From: Nocardioides marmorisolisilvae
GTDB lineage: Bacteria > Actinomycetota > Actinomycetes > Propionibacteriales > Nocardioidaceae
Direction of reading: 5' to 3'
DNA length: 64,000 bases
Assembly: GCF_031656915.1 (NCBI RefSeq)
Contig: NZ_CP134227.1
Coordinates: 2,666,001 to 2,730,000 of the forward strand
Shown one piece after another: positions 52,709 to 61,399 of this stretch. Positions within the stretch are counted from its first letter, which is position 1. Each line of letters begins with the position of its first letter. Position numbers and translations under genes: made by a program. The notes below the pieces were generated by a model. That model ran no database searches. It was not told where the DNA came from and saw only the letters and a program-made list of their open reading frames with translations.

Positions 52709-54228
52709 GACACCTCACCGCCCTCGAGCCCCTCGATCGGCGGCTGGATGGCGTAGGCGTCCAGCGACCTGGTGGGCACCGTGGGCAGGGTCATCACCAG
52801 CGCCTGACCCGCGGGTGTGGGCCTGGGGCCATGTCCGTTGGTGGCCAGGATCGAGCGGACGTCGTCGGCGCGCCAGCGGCCGAACGCGACCGCTCGCTCG
52901 AGTGCCGCGAGGAGCGGGCCGGTGCCGTGCGCGGCACCCAGGGTGAGGACCTCGGCGATCTCGGTGCCCAGCTTGGTGACCCCGGCCGCTGCGGCCCCGG
53001 TCAGGAACTGCTCCGCGACTCCTCCCAGTGCGAGGAACTCCCGCTCGGCAGGCGTCCTGGCGCGTGCTCCCCGGGCCGGCGTGGTGGGGCGTGGCCGGTC
53101 GTAGTGAGCATCCTCGATGCTGACCTCGCCCGGCGCCACCAGCCCGTGTTCGGCGTGGACCTCGCCGGTGACCGGCTCGACCACCCGCAGGATCCGGTCG
53201 CGTTCGTCGACCAGCACCGTGACGACGGTGCCGATCAGCCGGTTCGGCACCGAGTAGCGGGCCGAGCCGAACCGGATGCAGGACAGCTTGTCGACCTTCC
53301 GGGTGGTCGGCTTCGGACCGACCTCCAGCCGCAACGACGGCAACTCGCCCAGCAACTCGACCTCGGTGGCCAGCCGCTGGACCGGAACCGCGTGGATCTC
53401 CGAGTGCACCGCCGCGTTGACCTCATCGCACCAGGCGACGGCCCGCTCGTTCAGACCTGCCAGGCCACCGGCCCACGGGTCGTCGTCGAGCTCGAGCGGG
53501 ACCAGCAGGTCGTCCTTGGCGTAGCCGACCAGGTTCTCCACGATCCCCTTGGACTCCGGGTCAGCGGCATGACAGAAGTCGGGCCGGAACCGGTAGTGGG
53601 TCGCGAACCGGACGTAGTCCGGCGACGGGACGACAACGTTCGCGACCACGCCACCCTTCAAGCAGGCCATCCGGTCGGCGAGCACGACCTTCGGGACGCC
53701 GCCGAGGGCCTCGAAGCACTCCGCCAGCATCGCCAGCGTGGTGGCCTGCTGCTCATCGGCGGCGAACCGGACGAACCGGAACCGCGACCACGCCAGCACC
53801 GCGCAGAAGACGTGGACCTTGCGGCCCGCGAGGACCTTCTCACCCCAGTCGATCGCGAGGACCTCGCCGGGCGACCAGACAGCCGGACGGCGGCCACCCG
53901 CACGGACCTGACCCTGACGCCACTCCCGCTTCGCCTGGGCGACCAGGCGCCGGAAGTTGCGGTCCGACCCTTCATAGCCCGCCGCCCGGGCGGTCGGCAG
54001 CAGCCGCTTCGCGCTGATCCTCCCAGCAGTCTTGGCGACCTTCTCCGCGACCAGCTCGGCCACGCTCTCGTAGTTCCTGCTCCGCTGGACCCGCACCGGC
54101 GGCGCCGAGCCCACACCGCTGGCCTCGTGGGCCTCGATGATCCGTCGCACGGTCTTGTGGGTCGTGCCGCAGATCGCGGCCGCTCCCCGGTAAGTGCCCA
54201 CGTCTCGGTAGGCGGCAATCACGTCCAT
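52705..54228 (-). CDS. istA: IS21 transposase IstA
   Basis: A 507-residue DDE transposase. The N-terminal helix-turn-helix is MDVIAAYRDVGTYRGAAAICGTTHKTVRRIIE. Catalytic acidic residues are seen in LAIDWGEK (first Asp), VVLADRMACLKGG (second Asp) and ADPESKGIVENLVG (Glu). The ATG at 54228 has AAGGA just upstream; the TTG at 54249 seven codons earlier is also possible. Coupled to istB by a 4-bp overlap. Confidence 0.93.
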   Translation of the reverse strand: MDVIAAYRDVGTYRGAAAICGTTHKTVRRIIEAHEASGVGSAPPVRVQRSRNYESVAELVAEKVAKTAGRISAKRLLPTARAAGYEGSDRNFRRLVAQAKREWRQGQVRAGGRRPAVWSPGEVLAIDWGEKVLAGRKVHVFCAVLAWSRFRFVRFAADEQQATTLAMLAECFEALGGVPKVVLADRMACLKGGVVANVVVPSPDYVRFATHYRFRPDFCHAADPESKGIVENLVGYAKDDLLVPLELDDDPWAGGLAGLNERAVAWCDEVNAAVHSEIHAVPVQRLATEVELLGELPSLRLEVGPKPTTRKVDKLSCIRFGSARYSVPNRLIGTVVTVLVDERDRILRVVEPVTGEVHAEHGLVAPGEVSIEDAHYDRPRPTTPARGARARTPAEREFLALGGVAEQFLTGAAAAGVTKLGTEIAEVLTLGAAHGTGPLLAALERAVAFGRWRADDVRSILATNGHGPRPTPAGQALVMTLPTVPTRSLDAYAIQPPIEGLEGGEVS

Positions 54229-54415
54229 TCGTTCCTTCGCGTTCTTCAATGGAGACCCCTGCGTGGTGCTCGGTGACTGGTTGGCACCGCCACCGTCACC
54301 ACGCAGGGCCCTCACCGTCGGCTACGACACGACGCGAAGGGTGGGGACTTCTATCCGGCCACCAGCGGGGACCCGAACCTGGCCACCAGTGGGGACTTTT
54401 TCATGGCCACGGACA

Positions 54416-54421
54416 CGAACA
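54416..54421 (+). repeat. IS21 target duplication, right copy (CGAACA)
   Basis: Matches 51858-51863; lies directly after the ACA end of the element and in the reading frame of the interrupted gene. Confidence 0.75.
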
Positions 54422-54818
54422 GGAGAAGGTCCTCGACCGGCTAGCGCCACCACCGTGGTGGCTTCCGCTCGCCCAGCGACTGGGTACGTCGCACCCCTTC
54501 TCGACCGTCGCTCGCTCGGGCGTGGGTCTTGTGCAACGCGCGCACCGGGGATGGGCCGATCAGGACTGTTGGAACCTGGACACCGTGCTCGCCCGGTGGC
54601 TGGGTGCGCAGTTGCTGAGCTTGGCGGCGGAGGCTCACGGCTGGCCCGAGAGCGCGGAGTTCCGCACGTTCGAGGATTGGGTGCATGCACTCCGGACCAA
54701 CGGGGAGGCCCTCCTGGCGTATGCAGCGGACGACGCTGACGGCCAGGTTGCGGTCACTGCGGACGCGAAGGCGGCGCTGCGCTGGGTCGCCGATCACCTT
54801 GAACATCTCTGGGACTGA
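54422..54818 (+). pseudogene. 3' part of the hypothetical gene interrupted by IS21
   Basis: Continues the frame of 51619-51863, reading EKVLDRLAPPPWWLP, then CWNLDTVLARWLGAQLLSLAAEAHGWP and ending RWVADHLEHLWD. The sequence is protein-like (balanced Leu, Trp, Asp) with no other stop. No known domain is evident. The C-terminal part could in principle be expressed from a downstream start, but nothing supports that. Confidence 0.6.
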
Positions 54819-54944
54819 CGCGAGACGACACCGGTCGCTCCTGCGCCGGGCACGGAGGGCACGGGACGGCATTGCCGAGCAACGTGCCACCCTGGAAGCA
54901 CGAAACCGCAGATCAGCGGTGGTGCTGTCCTGCGGTTCGGGGAG

Positions 54945-55017
54945 CGCGCCCGGAGAGATTCGAACTCCCAACCTTCTGATCCGTAGTCAGATGCTCTATC
55001 CGTTGAGCTACGGGCGC
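54945..55017 (-). tRNA. tRNA-Arg(ACG)
   Basis: A 73-nt cloverleaf on the minus strand: acceptor GCGCCCG pairs with CGGGCGC, D-arm AGCTCAACGGATAGAGC, anticodon loop CTACGGA giving ACG, T-loop GTTCGAAT. CCA is not encoded. Confidence 0.95.
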
Positions 55018-55114
55018 TCGTCCGGGTGGTGCGTTCGGACGCCGGGGAAGCATAGCGCGAGCCCGTCGGCGCGACGAAATCAGTAGCACCGGGCGACTGC
55101 GGCACAATGCGGGT

Positions 55115-56137
55115 GTGACCCCGCCGTTCCCGGAGTTCGGACCTGAGCACCGCGCGCTCCTGCACAGCCGCGCGGGAGACCTCTACCGCGAGATCGCCAG
55201 CGGCGGGCCCTTGCGTCCGCGCGGCAAGCGCTTCGCGAAGGGCTCGGCCGACCGCAAGGCACTGACGCTGCTCCTCGAGCTGGGCCTGCTCTCGGAGGAG
55301 GGCGACCAGGTCGTGGCCGTCGATCCGGCGCTGGTGCAGGCCCGGGTGGTCGCCCCATTGGGCCAGCAGGCCGCCGAGCTGCTCTCGGAGTCGACGGACT
55401 GGGCCAACGCGTTCGCCGAGCTGTCGCAGGCGTTCCGGCGTGGGACGGCCACGGACAGCCCGCTGACCGACATGCGCGGCACGGCGAACATCAACCGCTA
55501 CCTGCAGACCGTCGTGGGGGACGCCGAGTTCGAGCTGCTCACCGCCCAGCCCGACGGCGCCCGGTCGGCGGCCATCCTCAAGATCGCGATCGATCGCGAC
55601 GTCGCTGCCCTGCGCCGCGGCGTCACGATGCGGACGCTCTACCAGCACTCGGCTCGCCGCAGCGTGTCCACGCGTGAGTACGTCGCCCGCGTGACCGAGG
55701 ACGGCGCCCAGGTGCGCACGCTCGACGAGTTCTTCAATCGGCTCATCGTCGTCGATCGGAGGCTGGCCGTCGTACCGGCCTCCGACGACGACACCCACGC
55801 CATCGCGATCCACGAACCGGCCCTGGTCGCCTACCTCGCCGACATCTTCGAGCGCTACTGGGAGCGTGCCCACGAGTTCTCCGACAGGGAGGCGCCGACC
55901 CGAAGGGCAGTCGCCGACGACGTGCACAACATGACGGTCCGGATGCTCATCGAGGGCCACAGCGACAACGCCAGCGCGAAGCGGATGGGAGTCAGTGCGC
56001 GCACCTACGCGGGCTACGTCGCGGCCCTGAAGGAGGAGTACGGCGTGGACACGCGGTTCCAGCTGGGACATGCCATGGGGCGGCTGATGGGGCCGGAGGG
56101 CGACGCCAAGCGGCCGCCTCGCCCGGCAGAGGACTGA
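55115..56137 (+). CDS. LuxR-type helix-turn-helix regulator
   Basis: A 340-residue regulator. The N-terminal 60 residues look like a winged-helix sensor part (RKALTLLLELGLLSEEGDQVVAVDP), and the middle holds a TrmB/phospholipase-D-like segment (RTLYQHSARRSVSTREYVARVTEDGAQVRTLDEFFNRLIVVDRRLAVVPA). The C-terminal end is a LuxR-type helix-turn-helix (NMTVRMLIEGHSDNASAKRMGVSARTYAGYVAALKEEYGV). Start GTG 55115. No histidine kinase is nearby. A 45-residue secreted peptide gene lies convergent 174 bp away, a pairing also common in related regulators; a signalling link is hypothetical. Confidence 0.85.
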   Translation: MTPPFPEFGPEHRALLHSRAGDLYREIASGGPLRPRGKRFAKGSADRKALTLLLELGLLSEEGDQVVAVDPALVQARVVAPLGQQAAELLSESTDWANAFAELSQAFRRGTATDSPLTDMRGTANINRYLQTVVGDAEFELLTAQPDGARSAAILKIAIDRDVAALRRGVTMRTLYQHSARRSVSTREYVARVTEDGAQVRTLDEFFNRLIVVDRRLAVVPASDDDTHAIAIHEPALVAYLADIFERYWERAHEFSDREAPTRRAVADDVHNMTVRMLIEGHSDNASAKRMGVSARTYAGYVAALKEEYGVDTRFQLGHAMGRLMGPEGDAKRPPRPAED

Positions 56138-56191
56138 GAACGGTCGTCACCCAGGAACCTCGACGAGAGGCGACGCGCGGTAGAACGGACT

Positions 56192-56223
56192 GAGGGCTGC
56201 GAACCGAGCGGTCCGCAGCCCTC
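56192..56223. terminator. Bidirectional terminator between regulator and peptide gene
   Basis: GAGGGCTGCG and CGCAGCCCTC form a perfect 10-bp stem with a 12-nt loop in the convergent gap; it can serve both genes. Confidence 0.75.
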
Positions 56224-56310
56224 ATCAATGTCGAGACGGCCCGTGAGGTTGGCTGGGGACGACTGCCGGGGGGGTGACGTGCGTCCGCGTCTCGAGTCTG
56301 TGGCGAGGGG

Positions 56311-56448
56311 TCAGTGTCCCCAGCCGGTGTCCGACATGTGGTAACCCACCTGGTGGCCCGCACTTGCCGTCGACGCAGGTGCGACCCCGAGGCCTACCGC
56401 AAAACTCACCGCGACCAGAGCGGTGAGCACCTTGGCGATCTTCTTCAT
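56311..56448 (-). CDS. Small secreted peptide precursor (45 residues)
   Basis: A 45-residue protein: basic start MKKIAK, hydrophobic core VLTALVAVSFAVGLGV, then APASTASA as a signal peptidase site. The mature part would be about 15 residues, GHQVGYHMSDTGWGH, rich in His, Gly and aromatic residues. AGGAC lies upstream of the ATG at 56448. Convergent with the LuxR-type regulator gene and beside a tRNA-Ser. It could be a signalling or bioactive peptide; no processing or export gene is adjacent. Confidence 0.65.
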   Translation of the reverse strand: MKKIAKVLTALVAVSFAVGLGVAPASTASAGHQVGYHMSDTGWGH

Positions 56449-56655
56449 GTGTCGCGTCCTTCGATCTGCTTGTCCGATCTGTTCGTCCCGGATGACCCGA
56501 AAACACCCGGGGCGCTGAGGACAAGTCTCGCCCGGATGCGCACCCAGCGGCACCTCCGAGCGGCCTCCGGTCCGTGCATTGCATGTTTCTGCAAAAGTCA
56601 CGACATGCAAGGACCCCGGGCCGCGAATCGCGAACCCGGGGTCATGTGCAACCTG

Positions 56656-56746
56656 CGGAGGTGGAGGGATTTGAACCCTCGATGGGGTTGTAGCCCCAAA
56701 CCCGCTTAGCAGGCGGGCGCCATAGACCGGACTAGGCGACACCTCC
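56656..56746 (-). tRNA. tRNA-Ser(GCU)
   Basis: A class II tRNA of 91 nt on the minus strand: acceptor GGAGGTG with CACCTCC, anticodon region CCTGCTAAG giving GCT, long variable arm, T-loop GTTCAAAT. CCA not encoded. Confidence 0.95.
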
Positions 56747-56823
56747 CAGACGTGGCGTCAGACTACCGAGCCGGTGGCGCGCGTGGAAATCGGCCCGGCT
56801 GCCCGCGACCGACGCGAGCACGC

Positions 56824-57330
56824 TCAGCGGCGCTTGCGGTAGCCGTGCCCGATGTCGAGGCGTCGGCCCAGCTCGCGGACGAACTCCTCGGAGTCGCCCT
56901 CGACCACGTCCACGGGCACGGTGGTGGTTCGCCCGTCTCGCAGCCGCATCACGACGCAGCGCGCGCCGGCGACCGTGGCGGTGCTGAGGTCGAGCACGTC
57001 GACCCAGCGCGCCCGGTGCGCACCGGCCCCGCGCACGAACCTGATCTCGTACCCGTCCGCGTCCAGGCGTACGACGTACCAGCGGCGGACCAGCACGTGG
57101 CCGATCGCGAAGACCGCGACGAGCACCAGGATGACCAGCGCGGACAGGACGTCCAGCGACCAGCCGGTCGCCATCACGACGACGGTCGCGATCACCAGCA
57201 CCAGACCGAGCCCGACGAGCAGCAGGCCCATCATCCGGGCCCGCAGCGCCGGGGCCAGCCCGAAGGTCAGGACGTCGGAGCCGGCCGACGGGTGCGGCGC
57301 GTTCGTCGAGGGGTCCACCGGGGAGTTCAC
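56824..57330 (-). CDS. PH-like domain membrane protein
   Basis: A 168-residue protein. After a short polar start there are two membrane segments (GLLLVGLGLVLVIATVVVMATGW and VLSALVILVLVAVFAIGHVLV). Then a cytoplasmic domain WYVVRLDADGYEIRFVRGAGAHRARWVDVLDLSTATVAGARCVVMRLRDGRTTTVPVDVVEG follows, which has the strand pattern of the bacterial PH domain. Start GTG 57330. No function is known. Confidence 0.8.
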   Translation of the reverse strand: MNSPVDPSTNAPHPSAGSDVLTFGLAPALRARMMGLLLVGLGLVLVIATVVVMATGWSLDVLSALVILVLVAVFAIGHVLVRRWYVVRLDADGYEIRFVRGAGAHRARWVDVLDLSTATVAGARCVVMRLRDGRTTTVPVDVVEGDSEEFVRELGRRLDIGHGYRKRR

Positions 57331-57443
57331 CCGGCGATTCTCCCCGGCACGCCGGGGTCCGACCAACTCGGGGTCCCCCGGCCCTTGTTTGTCCCAGTGA
57401 CCTGGGTCACACTCGAGTTCTCGTCGTTGCGGAGGTGGTTGCG

Positions 57444-57809
57444 ATGGCCCTTGACCAAGCGATCAACGAGCTCAATGAGACTCTCGGGCAGTCCGCCGGC
57501 GGATCCGCCGGCTCCCAGTGGCGGGCGCTGGTGCGACTCCGGCTCTCGGCCGTGCGCGAGGCGCTCACCGATGATCGTCCCCGCTTCCGGGACGGCTGGC
57601 TGACCGCGCGCGGTGCCGCCACCGACCGCGACCGGCGTCGCCTGCTCGCCCGGCTGTCCGCGCTGACGCCGCGCGTCGCGGACCGGCTCGACGCGGACTC
57701 CTCCTACCACGAGCTGCGCCGGCTGTCGGTGGACCTCGAGCACTACCGGCAGCGGCTGCACGACCTGGTCTACGACTCGGTCGGCATCGAGCTCGGCGGA
57801 TCGGAGTAG
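57444..57809 (+). CDS. Conserved hypothetical helical protein (121 residues)
   Basis: A small acidic/basic helical protein starting MALDQAINELNETLGQSAGG and rich in Arg and Leu (WRALVRLRLSAVREALTDDRPRFRDGWLTARGAATDRDRRRLLARLSAL). A terminal helix includes RQRLHDLVYDSVGIELGGSE. GGAGG precedes the ATG at 57444 by about 9 bp. It lies next to a biotin-carrier gene and is of a type recurring in related actinobacteria, with no known role. Confidence 0.75.
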   Translation: MALDQAINELNETLGQSAGGSAGSQWRALVRLRLSAVREALTDDRPRFRDGWLTARGAATDRDRRRLLARLSALTPRVADRLDADSSYHELRRLSVDLEHYRQRLHDLVYDSVGIELGGSE

Positions 57810-57851
57810 CGAACGCGCGAGTAACCGCCGCCGGCGGGTACCGTCGCGGAC

Positions 57852-58079
57852 GTGCGCGCATCGACCTCGCAGATCGCCGCCGAGATGGTGGCCAGTGTCC
57901 TGACCGTCGCGGTCGGCACGGGAGACCGGGTCGAGGTGGGCGACACGGTCTGCCTGCTGGAGTCGATGAAGATGGAGATCCCGGTCCTCGCCGAGCGTGC
58001 CGGGACCGTCTCCGAGGTCAAAGTCGTGCCCGGAGACGTGGTCTCCGAGGGCGACGTGCTCGTGGTGCTGGCACACTGA
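57852..58079 (+). CDS. Small biotin/lipoyl carrier protein
   Basis: A 75-residue single biotinyl domain. The attachment site is [10 protein letters not shown] with lysine 40, flanked by VGDTVCLLE and [26 protein letters not shown], the standard fold. It could serve an acyl-CoA carboxylase lacking its own carrier, but the alpha subunit at 39482-41437 has an internal domain. Such short carriers are common in actinobacteria. Start GTG 57852. Confidence 0.88.
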   Translation: MRASTSQIAAEMVASVLTVAVGTGDRVEVGDTVCLLESMKMEIPVLAERAGTVSEVKVVPGDVVSEGDVLVVLAH

Positions 58080-58111
58080 GTTCCTGCGACGGCGCTCCGG
58101 CGTCGTCGCGA

Positions 58112-58200
58112 GGAGGGGTGCCGGAGTGGCCGATCGGAACCGCCTTGAAAGCGGTCGCTGGCAGTGATGTCAGCCGCGGGTTCGAATCCCGCCCCCTCTG
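58112..58200 (+). tRNA. tRNA-Ser(UGA)
   Basis: A class II tRNA of 89 nt: acceptor GGAGGGG with CCCCTCT (first pair G-U), anticodon loop CTTGAAA giving TGA, long variable arm, T-loop GTTCGAAT. An IS481-family element lies 3 bp beyond its 3' end and its target duplication repeats the tRNA 3' end. Confidence 0.93.
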
Positions 58201-58203
58201 CTC
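58189..58203 (+). repeat. IS481 target duplication, left copy (15 bp)
   Basis: CCGCCCCCTCTGCTC, the 3' end of tRNA-Ser(UGA) plus 3 bp, identical to 63024-63038 at the far end of the element. Confidence 0.85.
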
Positions 58204-58224
58204 TGTGATGTCTCAAGACATCCC

Positions 58225-58261
58225 GGAGGGCCGAACCCAATAGTCGTGGGTTCGGCCCTCC
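58225..58261. terminator. Terminator of the IS481 transposase gene
   Basis: GGAGGGCCGAACCCA and TGGGTTCGGCCCTCC make a perfect 15-bp stem with a 7-nt loop, 7 bp after the transposase stop on the minus strand. Confidence 0.8.
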
Positions 58262-58267
58262 TTCGTT

Positions 58268-59038
58268 TCAGCGTCGCGGTCCGGGTGGGCGTCCGGTTCC
58301 TTGGTAGCGCGTGGATGTGTCGAGGGTCAGCTCGCGGAGGAGTTCGCCGGTGGCAGCGTCGACGATGCGGATGTCGAGGTCGGAGACGAGGAGGATGACG
58401 CGGGTTCGGGCGTGGGTTCGGCCGACGCCGATGGAGTAGAGCTGGCCGCCGTAGCGCAGCGTCACCTTGCCGGACTTGTCGACCCGGTCCTCGCGGACGC
58501 GGTCGTGGGTGTCGTCGCTGCGGTCACCCACGGTGGCCTTGGGCCGGGCTGTGTAGGCCGTCGCAGGAGTGGCTCGGTGTGGCAGCGACCGGTGGGGACG
58601 GTGGTGGTTGTATTCCTCGACGAACGCGTCGATCAGAGCTTGGAGGTCGTCGATCGTGGCCGGCTGTTCGGGTTGGCTGCGCAGCCACTTCTTCATCGTC
58701 TGCTGGAAGCGTTCGACCTTGCCCTGGGTCTGTGGATGGTTCGGCTTGCCGTTCTTCTGGATGATCCCGAGGCGGCGTAGCTCGGTCTCCAGGTGGTTGC
58801 GGCCGCCTTTGCCGCCGGAGAGGCGGGTGGTGAAGACCATCCCGTTGTCGGTCAGCGTGGAGGCCGGGATCCCGTGCTCTGCAACGGTTTCACGGAATGT
58901 CCTAAGCACGATCGGCCCGGTGACCCGGACGTGAGCGGTGACCGAGAGGGCGTAGCGGGAGCAGTCGTCGAGCCAGGTCAGGATCTCGGTGTCGGCGCCT
59001 AGCCGGCCGTCGGGTCGGACCAGGCGGAAGTGTGTGAA
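58268..59038 (-). pseudogene. C-terminal fragment of IS481 transposase
   Basis: Two hundred and fifty-six codons from TTC ACA CAC (FTHFRLVRPDGR) through LTDNGMVF (second catalytic Asp) and QGKVERFQQTMKKWL (catalytic Glu). It directly continues the N-terminal fragment, which stops at NETWQSD (first Asp), on the other side of the RIT insertion. Together they give 398 residues, a normal length. The intact half starts have no independent function. Confidence 0.92.
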
Positions 59039-59067
59039 GTCCTATGCCGACCTCCGAACTATGCCGA
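59036..59067 (+). repeat. RIT terminal inverted repeat, left (32 bp)
   Basis: Perfect 32-bp inverted repeat with 62442-62473. It contains two CTATGCCGA(C) copies in the same direction (59042-59051 and 59059-59068); a third copy is inverted at 59115-59124. Confidence 0.88.
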
Positions 59068-59177
59068 CACTGCTGAAGATCGTGCAGGTCAGTGACGTGC
59101 AGTGGAACTGGAAGGTCGGCATAGTTCCGTCGTCGTGATCACGCTTCAGACACACGAAGTGTCTGGAGGTGAGGTTC

Positions 59178-60416
59178 GTGACGAAGAGATCGGCAACGGC
59201 CCGGCCGTATCCGGTTCGGATCCAGCGGGTGCCGGTGGGCCCGCTGGCACCGAGGGTGTTGGACGAATGTCGGCAGTGGTTCGCGGCGAAGGGGTACTCG
59301 CCGGGCTCGGCGGCCGCAGCTGTGAATCTGGCGCAGCGGCTGAGCGCTTGGATGGAAGAGGCTGGCGCTGACATCGAGGAGATCGACGAGGACCTACTCG
59401 GTCGGTTCGTGACAGCGGAGCGTTCCCGCGAACGGCCGTGCTCCTCGGTGAAGCCCTGGATCGGTGCGCTCCGCCGATTCCTGACAGATTCCGGCTACTT
59501 GCAGGCGGCCGAGGTCAACGAAGACCGGTTCACACCGACTCAGGTTGCGGTGGTGCAGTGGTGCGCGTGGATGCGGGTCCAGCTGGGGCTGACCGAGAAG
59601 TCCGTCGTTCGGTATCGCTACTACGCAGCCGGCCTTCTGGACCAGGTGACGGCGGCCGACGGCTCGGTGTGCTGGGACCGGCTCAACGCGACGGTGATCA
59701 ACGCGTACGTCGCTGACCGTGGCCGTGGCTACGGTGTTGCCGCCAAGGCTCACGTGGTGGGCTCGGTCCGTTGTCTGCTGCGGTGGGCGCTGAGCACCGG
59801 TCGCCTGGACCGCGACCTGAGCGCCGGGATCCTCAAGCCGCCCGGGACCAAACGATCCCTCCCGCGGGGAGTGACCGCCGACCAGGTCGCGGCGTTACTC
59901 GCCGTTTGCGACCCGACCACGGCGATCGGGGCACGAGACCGGGCCCTGGTGTTGATGCTGGTCCGGCTCGGCCTGCGGGCTGGTGAGGCCGCCCGTCTGA
60001 TGCTCGACGACATCGACTGGGCCAACGGCCAGGTCAGGGTCACCGGGAAGGGCCGCGAGCACGTGCTGCCGCTACCCGTCGATGTGGGGCAGGCGTTGGA
60101 AGCCTGGCTGCGAGTCCGACCTGAGGCGCTGGATCGGGCTGTGTTCGTGCGCACCATGGCACCGCGTCAGATGATGACGACCTCGGGAACATCAGGGGTC
60201 ATCGCCCGCCTGTCGAGCATGGCTGGCATCGACCCGATCCACGCGCACCGGCTGCGCCACACCGCCGCGATGGACGTGCTGGCCGCGGGCGGCTCGCTGA
60301 GTGAAGCCAAGGAACTGCTGGGCCACGTCTACACCGTCACCACGATGACCTACGCCAAGGTCGACCTTGCCTCGCTACGCGAGCTGGTCGTCCCGTTCGG
60401 GAAGGTGCCGCGATGA
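59178..60416 (+). CDS. RIT tyrosine recombinase 1
   Basis: A 412-residue tyrosine recombinase, the longest of the trio. The SAM-like core-binding domain is at about residues 20-130 and the catalytic domain follows. Catalytic residues are Arg in RLGLRAGEAARLML, HAHRLRHTAAMD (His-x-x-Arg) and Tyr in TMTYAKVD. GGAGG lies upstream of the GTG at 59178; the GTG at 59169 is also possible. Overlaps gene 2 by 4 bp. Confidence 0.9.
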   Translation: MTKRSATARPYPVRIQRVPVGPLAPRVLDECRQWFAAKGYSPGSAAAAVNLAQRLSAWMEEAGADIEEIDEDLLGRFVTAERSRERPCSSVKPWIGALRRFLTDSGYLQAAEVNEDRFTPTQVAVVQWCAWMRVQLGLTEKSVVRYRYYAAGLLDQVTAADGSVCWDRLNATVINAYVADRGRGYGVAAKAHVVGSVRCLLRWALSTGRLDRDLSAGILKPPGTKRSLPRGVTADQVAALLAVCDPTTAIGARDRALVLMLVRLGLRAGEAARLMLDDIDWANGQVRVTGKGREHVLPLPVDVGQALEAWLRVRPEALDRAVFVRTMAPRQMMTTSGTSGVIARLSSMAGIDPIHAHRLRHTAAMDVLAAGGSLSEAKELLGHVYTVTTMTYAKVDLASLRELVVPFGKVPR

Positions 60417-61399
60417 CCGCCCCCGGGGAGACGTCGGTGTCGGCGTCGGCGTCGACAACCACAACGTTGCGTGATCGGCTCGATGAGTATCTGGTGCTGC
60501 GGCGGGCGTTGGGGTTCCAACTCAACGACGTCGAGCGACAGGTCGGCGGGTTCTGCACCTGGCTCGAAGCCCGCGGCCAGACGACGACTTTCACCATTGA
60601 TGAGGCCGTGACCTGGGCCCGGCTCAACCCTGACGCGCACCCCTCGTGGTGGGCGACCCGTCTGTCGTTGGTGCGGCGCTTCGCCGGCTACCTGAACGCG
60701 AACGATGTCGACGTCCCGGTCATCCCGCGCGGGCTGTTGCCGGCACGGAAGCCCCGAGCGGTGCCCTTCATCTACAGCCAAGACGACCTCGACGCGCTGC
60801 TGGCCGCCTGCGACCGAGTGTTCAGCGACGAGCGGATCGCCGCGACGATGCGCACCGCCATCGGGGTGCTTGCCGCGACCGGGCTGCGGATCGGGGAAGC
60901 ATTGAAGTTGCGCGTGGGCGACATCGACCACGTCAACCACCTGTTGGTCATCAAAGCCGCGAAGTCTGCTGAGCGGCTCGTCCCGATCCACCCCACGACG
61001 ACGGCCGCGCTGATGGACTACATCGCGTTGCCAGCCCGCGCGGCGAGCAACCCCGACCCCGATGGTCCGGTCTTCGTGACGGCCAACGGGACCGGATACG
61101 CCTACGTGACCTTCCTGTCCAGGTTCAAACGAGTCCGAGAAGCAGCCGGACTGCTTCCGCGCGGCCGAGCACGTCCGCGTCTGCACGATCTACGACACAC
61201 CTTCGCGACCGCGCACATGAGCGCGGCCTACGCCCACGACGGTGACCCCGACCGAGTGCTGTCGCTGCTCGCGACCTGGCTCGGGCACTCCGACGCCACC
61301 CACACCTACTGGTACCTGAGCGCGACCGGCGAGCTCATGGCCCTGGCCGCAGGCCGCCTTGAACTCAACGCCGGCACCACGCAAGGAGAACCCTCATGA
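60413..61399 (+). CDS. RIT tyrosine recombinase 2
   Basis: A 328-residue recombinase. Arg in TGLRIGEALKL, His-x-x-Arg in RLHDLRHTFATAH, and the nucleophile Tyr in THTYWYLSATGE. An N-terminal region LRDRLDEYLVLRRALGFQLNDVERQVGGF resembles core-binding domains. The catalytic helix carries an insertion (AYAHDGDPDRVLS) before the LGHSD motif. Overlaps both neighbours by 4 bp. Confidence 0.9.
   Translation: MTAPGETSVSASASTTTTLRDRLDEYLVLRRALGFQLNDVERQVGGFCTWLEARGQTTTFTIDEAVTWARLNPDAHPSWWATRLSLVRRFAGYLNANDVDVPVIPRGLLPARKPRAVPFIYSQDDLDALLAACDRVFSDERIAATMRTAIGVLAATGLRIGEALKLRVGDIDHVNHLLVIKAAKSAERLVPIHPTTTAALMDYIALPARAASNPDPDGPVFVTANGTGYAYVTFLSRFKRVREAAGLLPRGRARPRLHDLRHTFATAHMSAAYAHDGDPDRVLSLLATWLGHSDATHTYWYLSATGELMALAAGRLELNAGTTQGEPS

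Larger units (their letters stand above)
51864..54415 (-). mobile_element. IS21-family insertion sequence (2.55 kb)
   Basis: Carries istA and istB on the minus strand. It begins TGTCAACGGCC and ends GGCCACGGACA. Both ends hold copies of a GTCCCC(G/A)CTGGTGGCC motif (one at left, two at right) plus AAGTCCCCACCCTTCGCG as inner repeat, the multiple-terminal-repeat pattern of IS21. A 6-bp CGAACA duplication flanks it, and both transposition genes are intact, so it may be active. Confidence 0.9.

Noticed and set aside
54738-54760. GGCCAGGTTGCGGTC resembles the IS21 left end, suggesting a larger element
   Set aside because: It lies in the coding frame of the interrupted gene, and the target duplication already fixes the right boundary at 54415.
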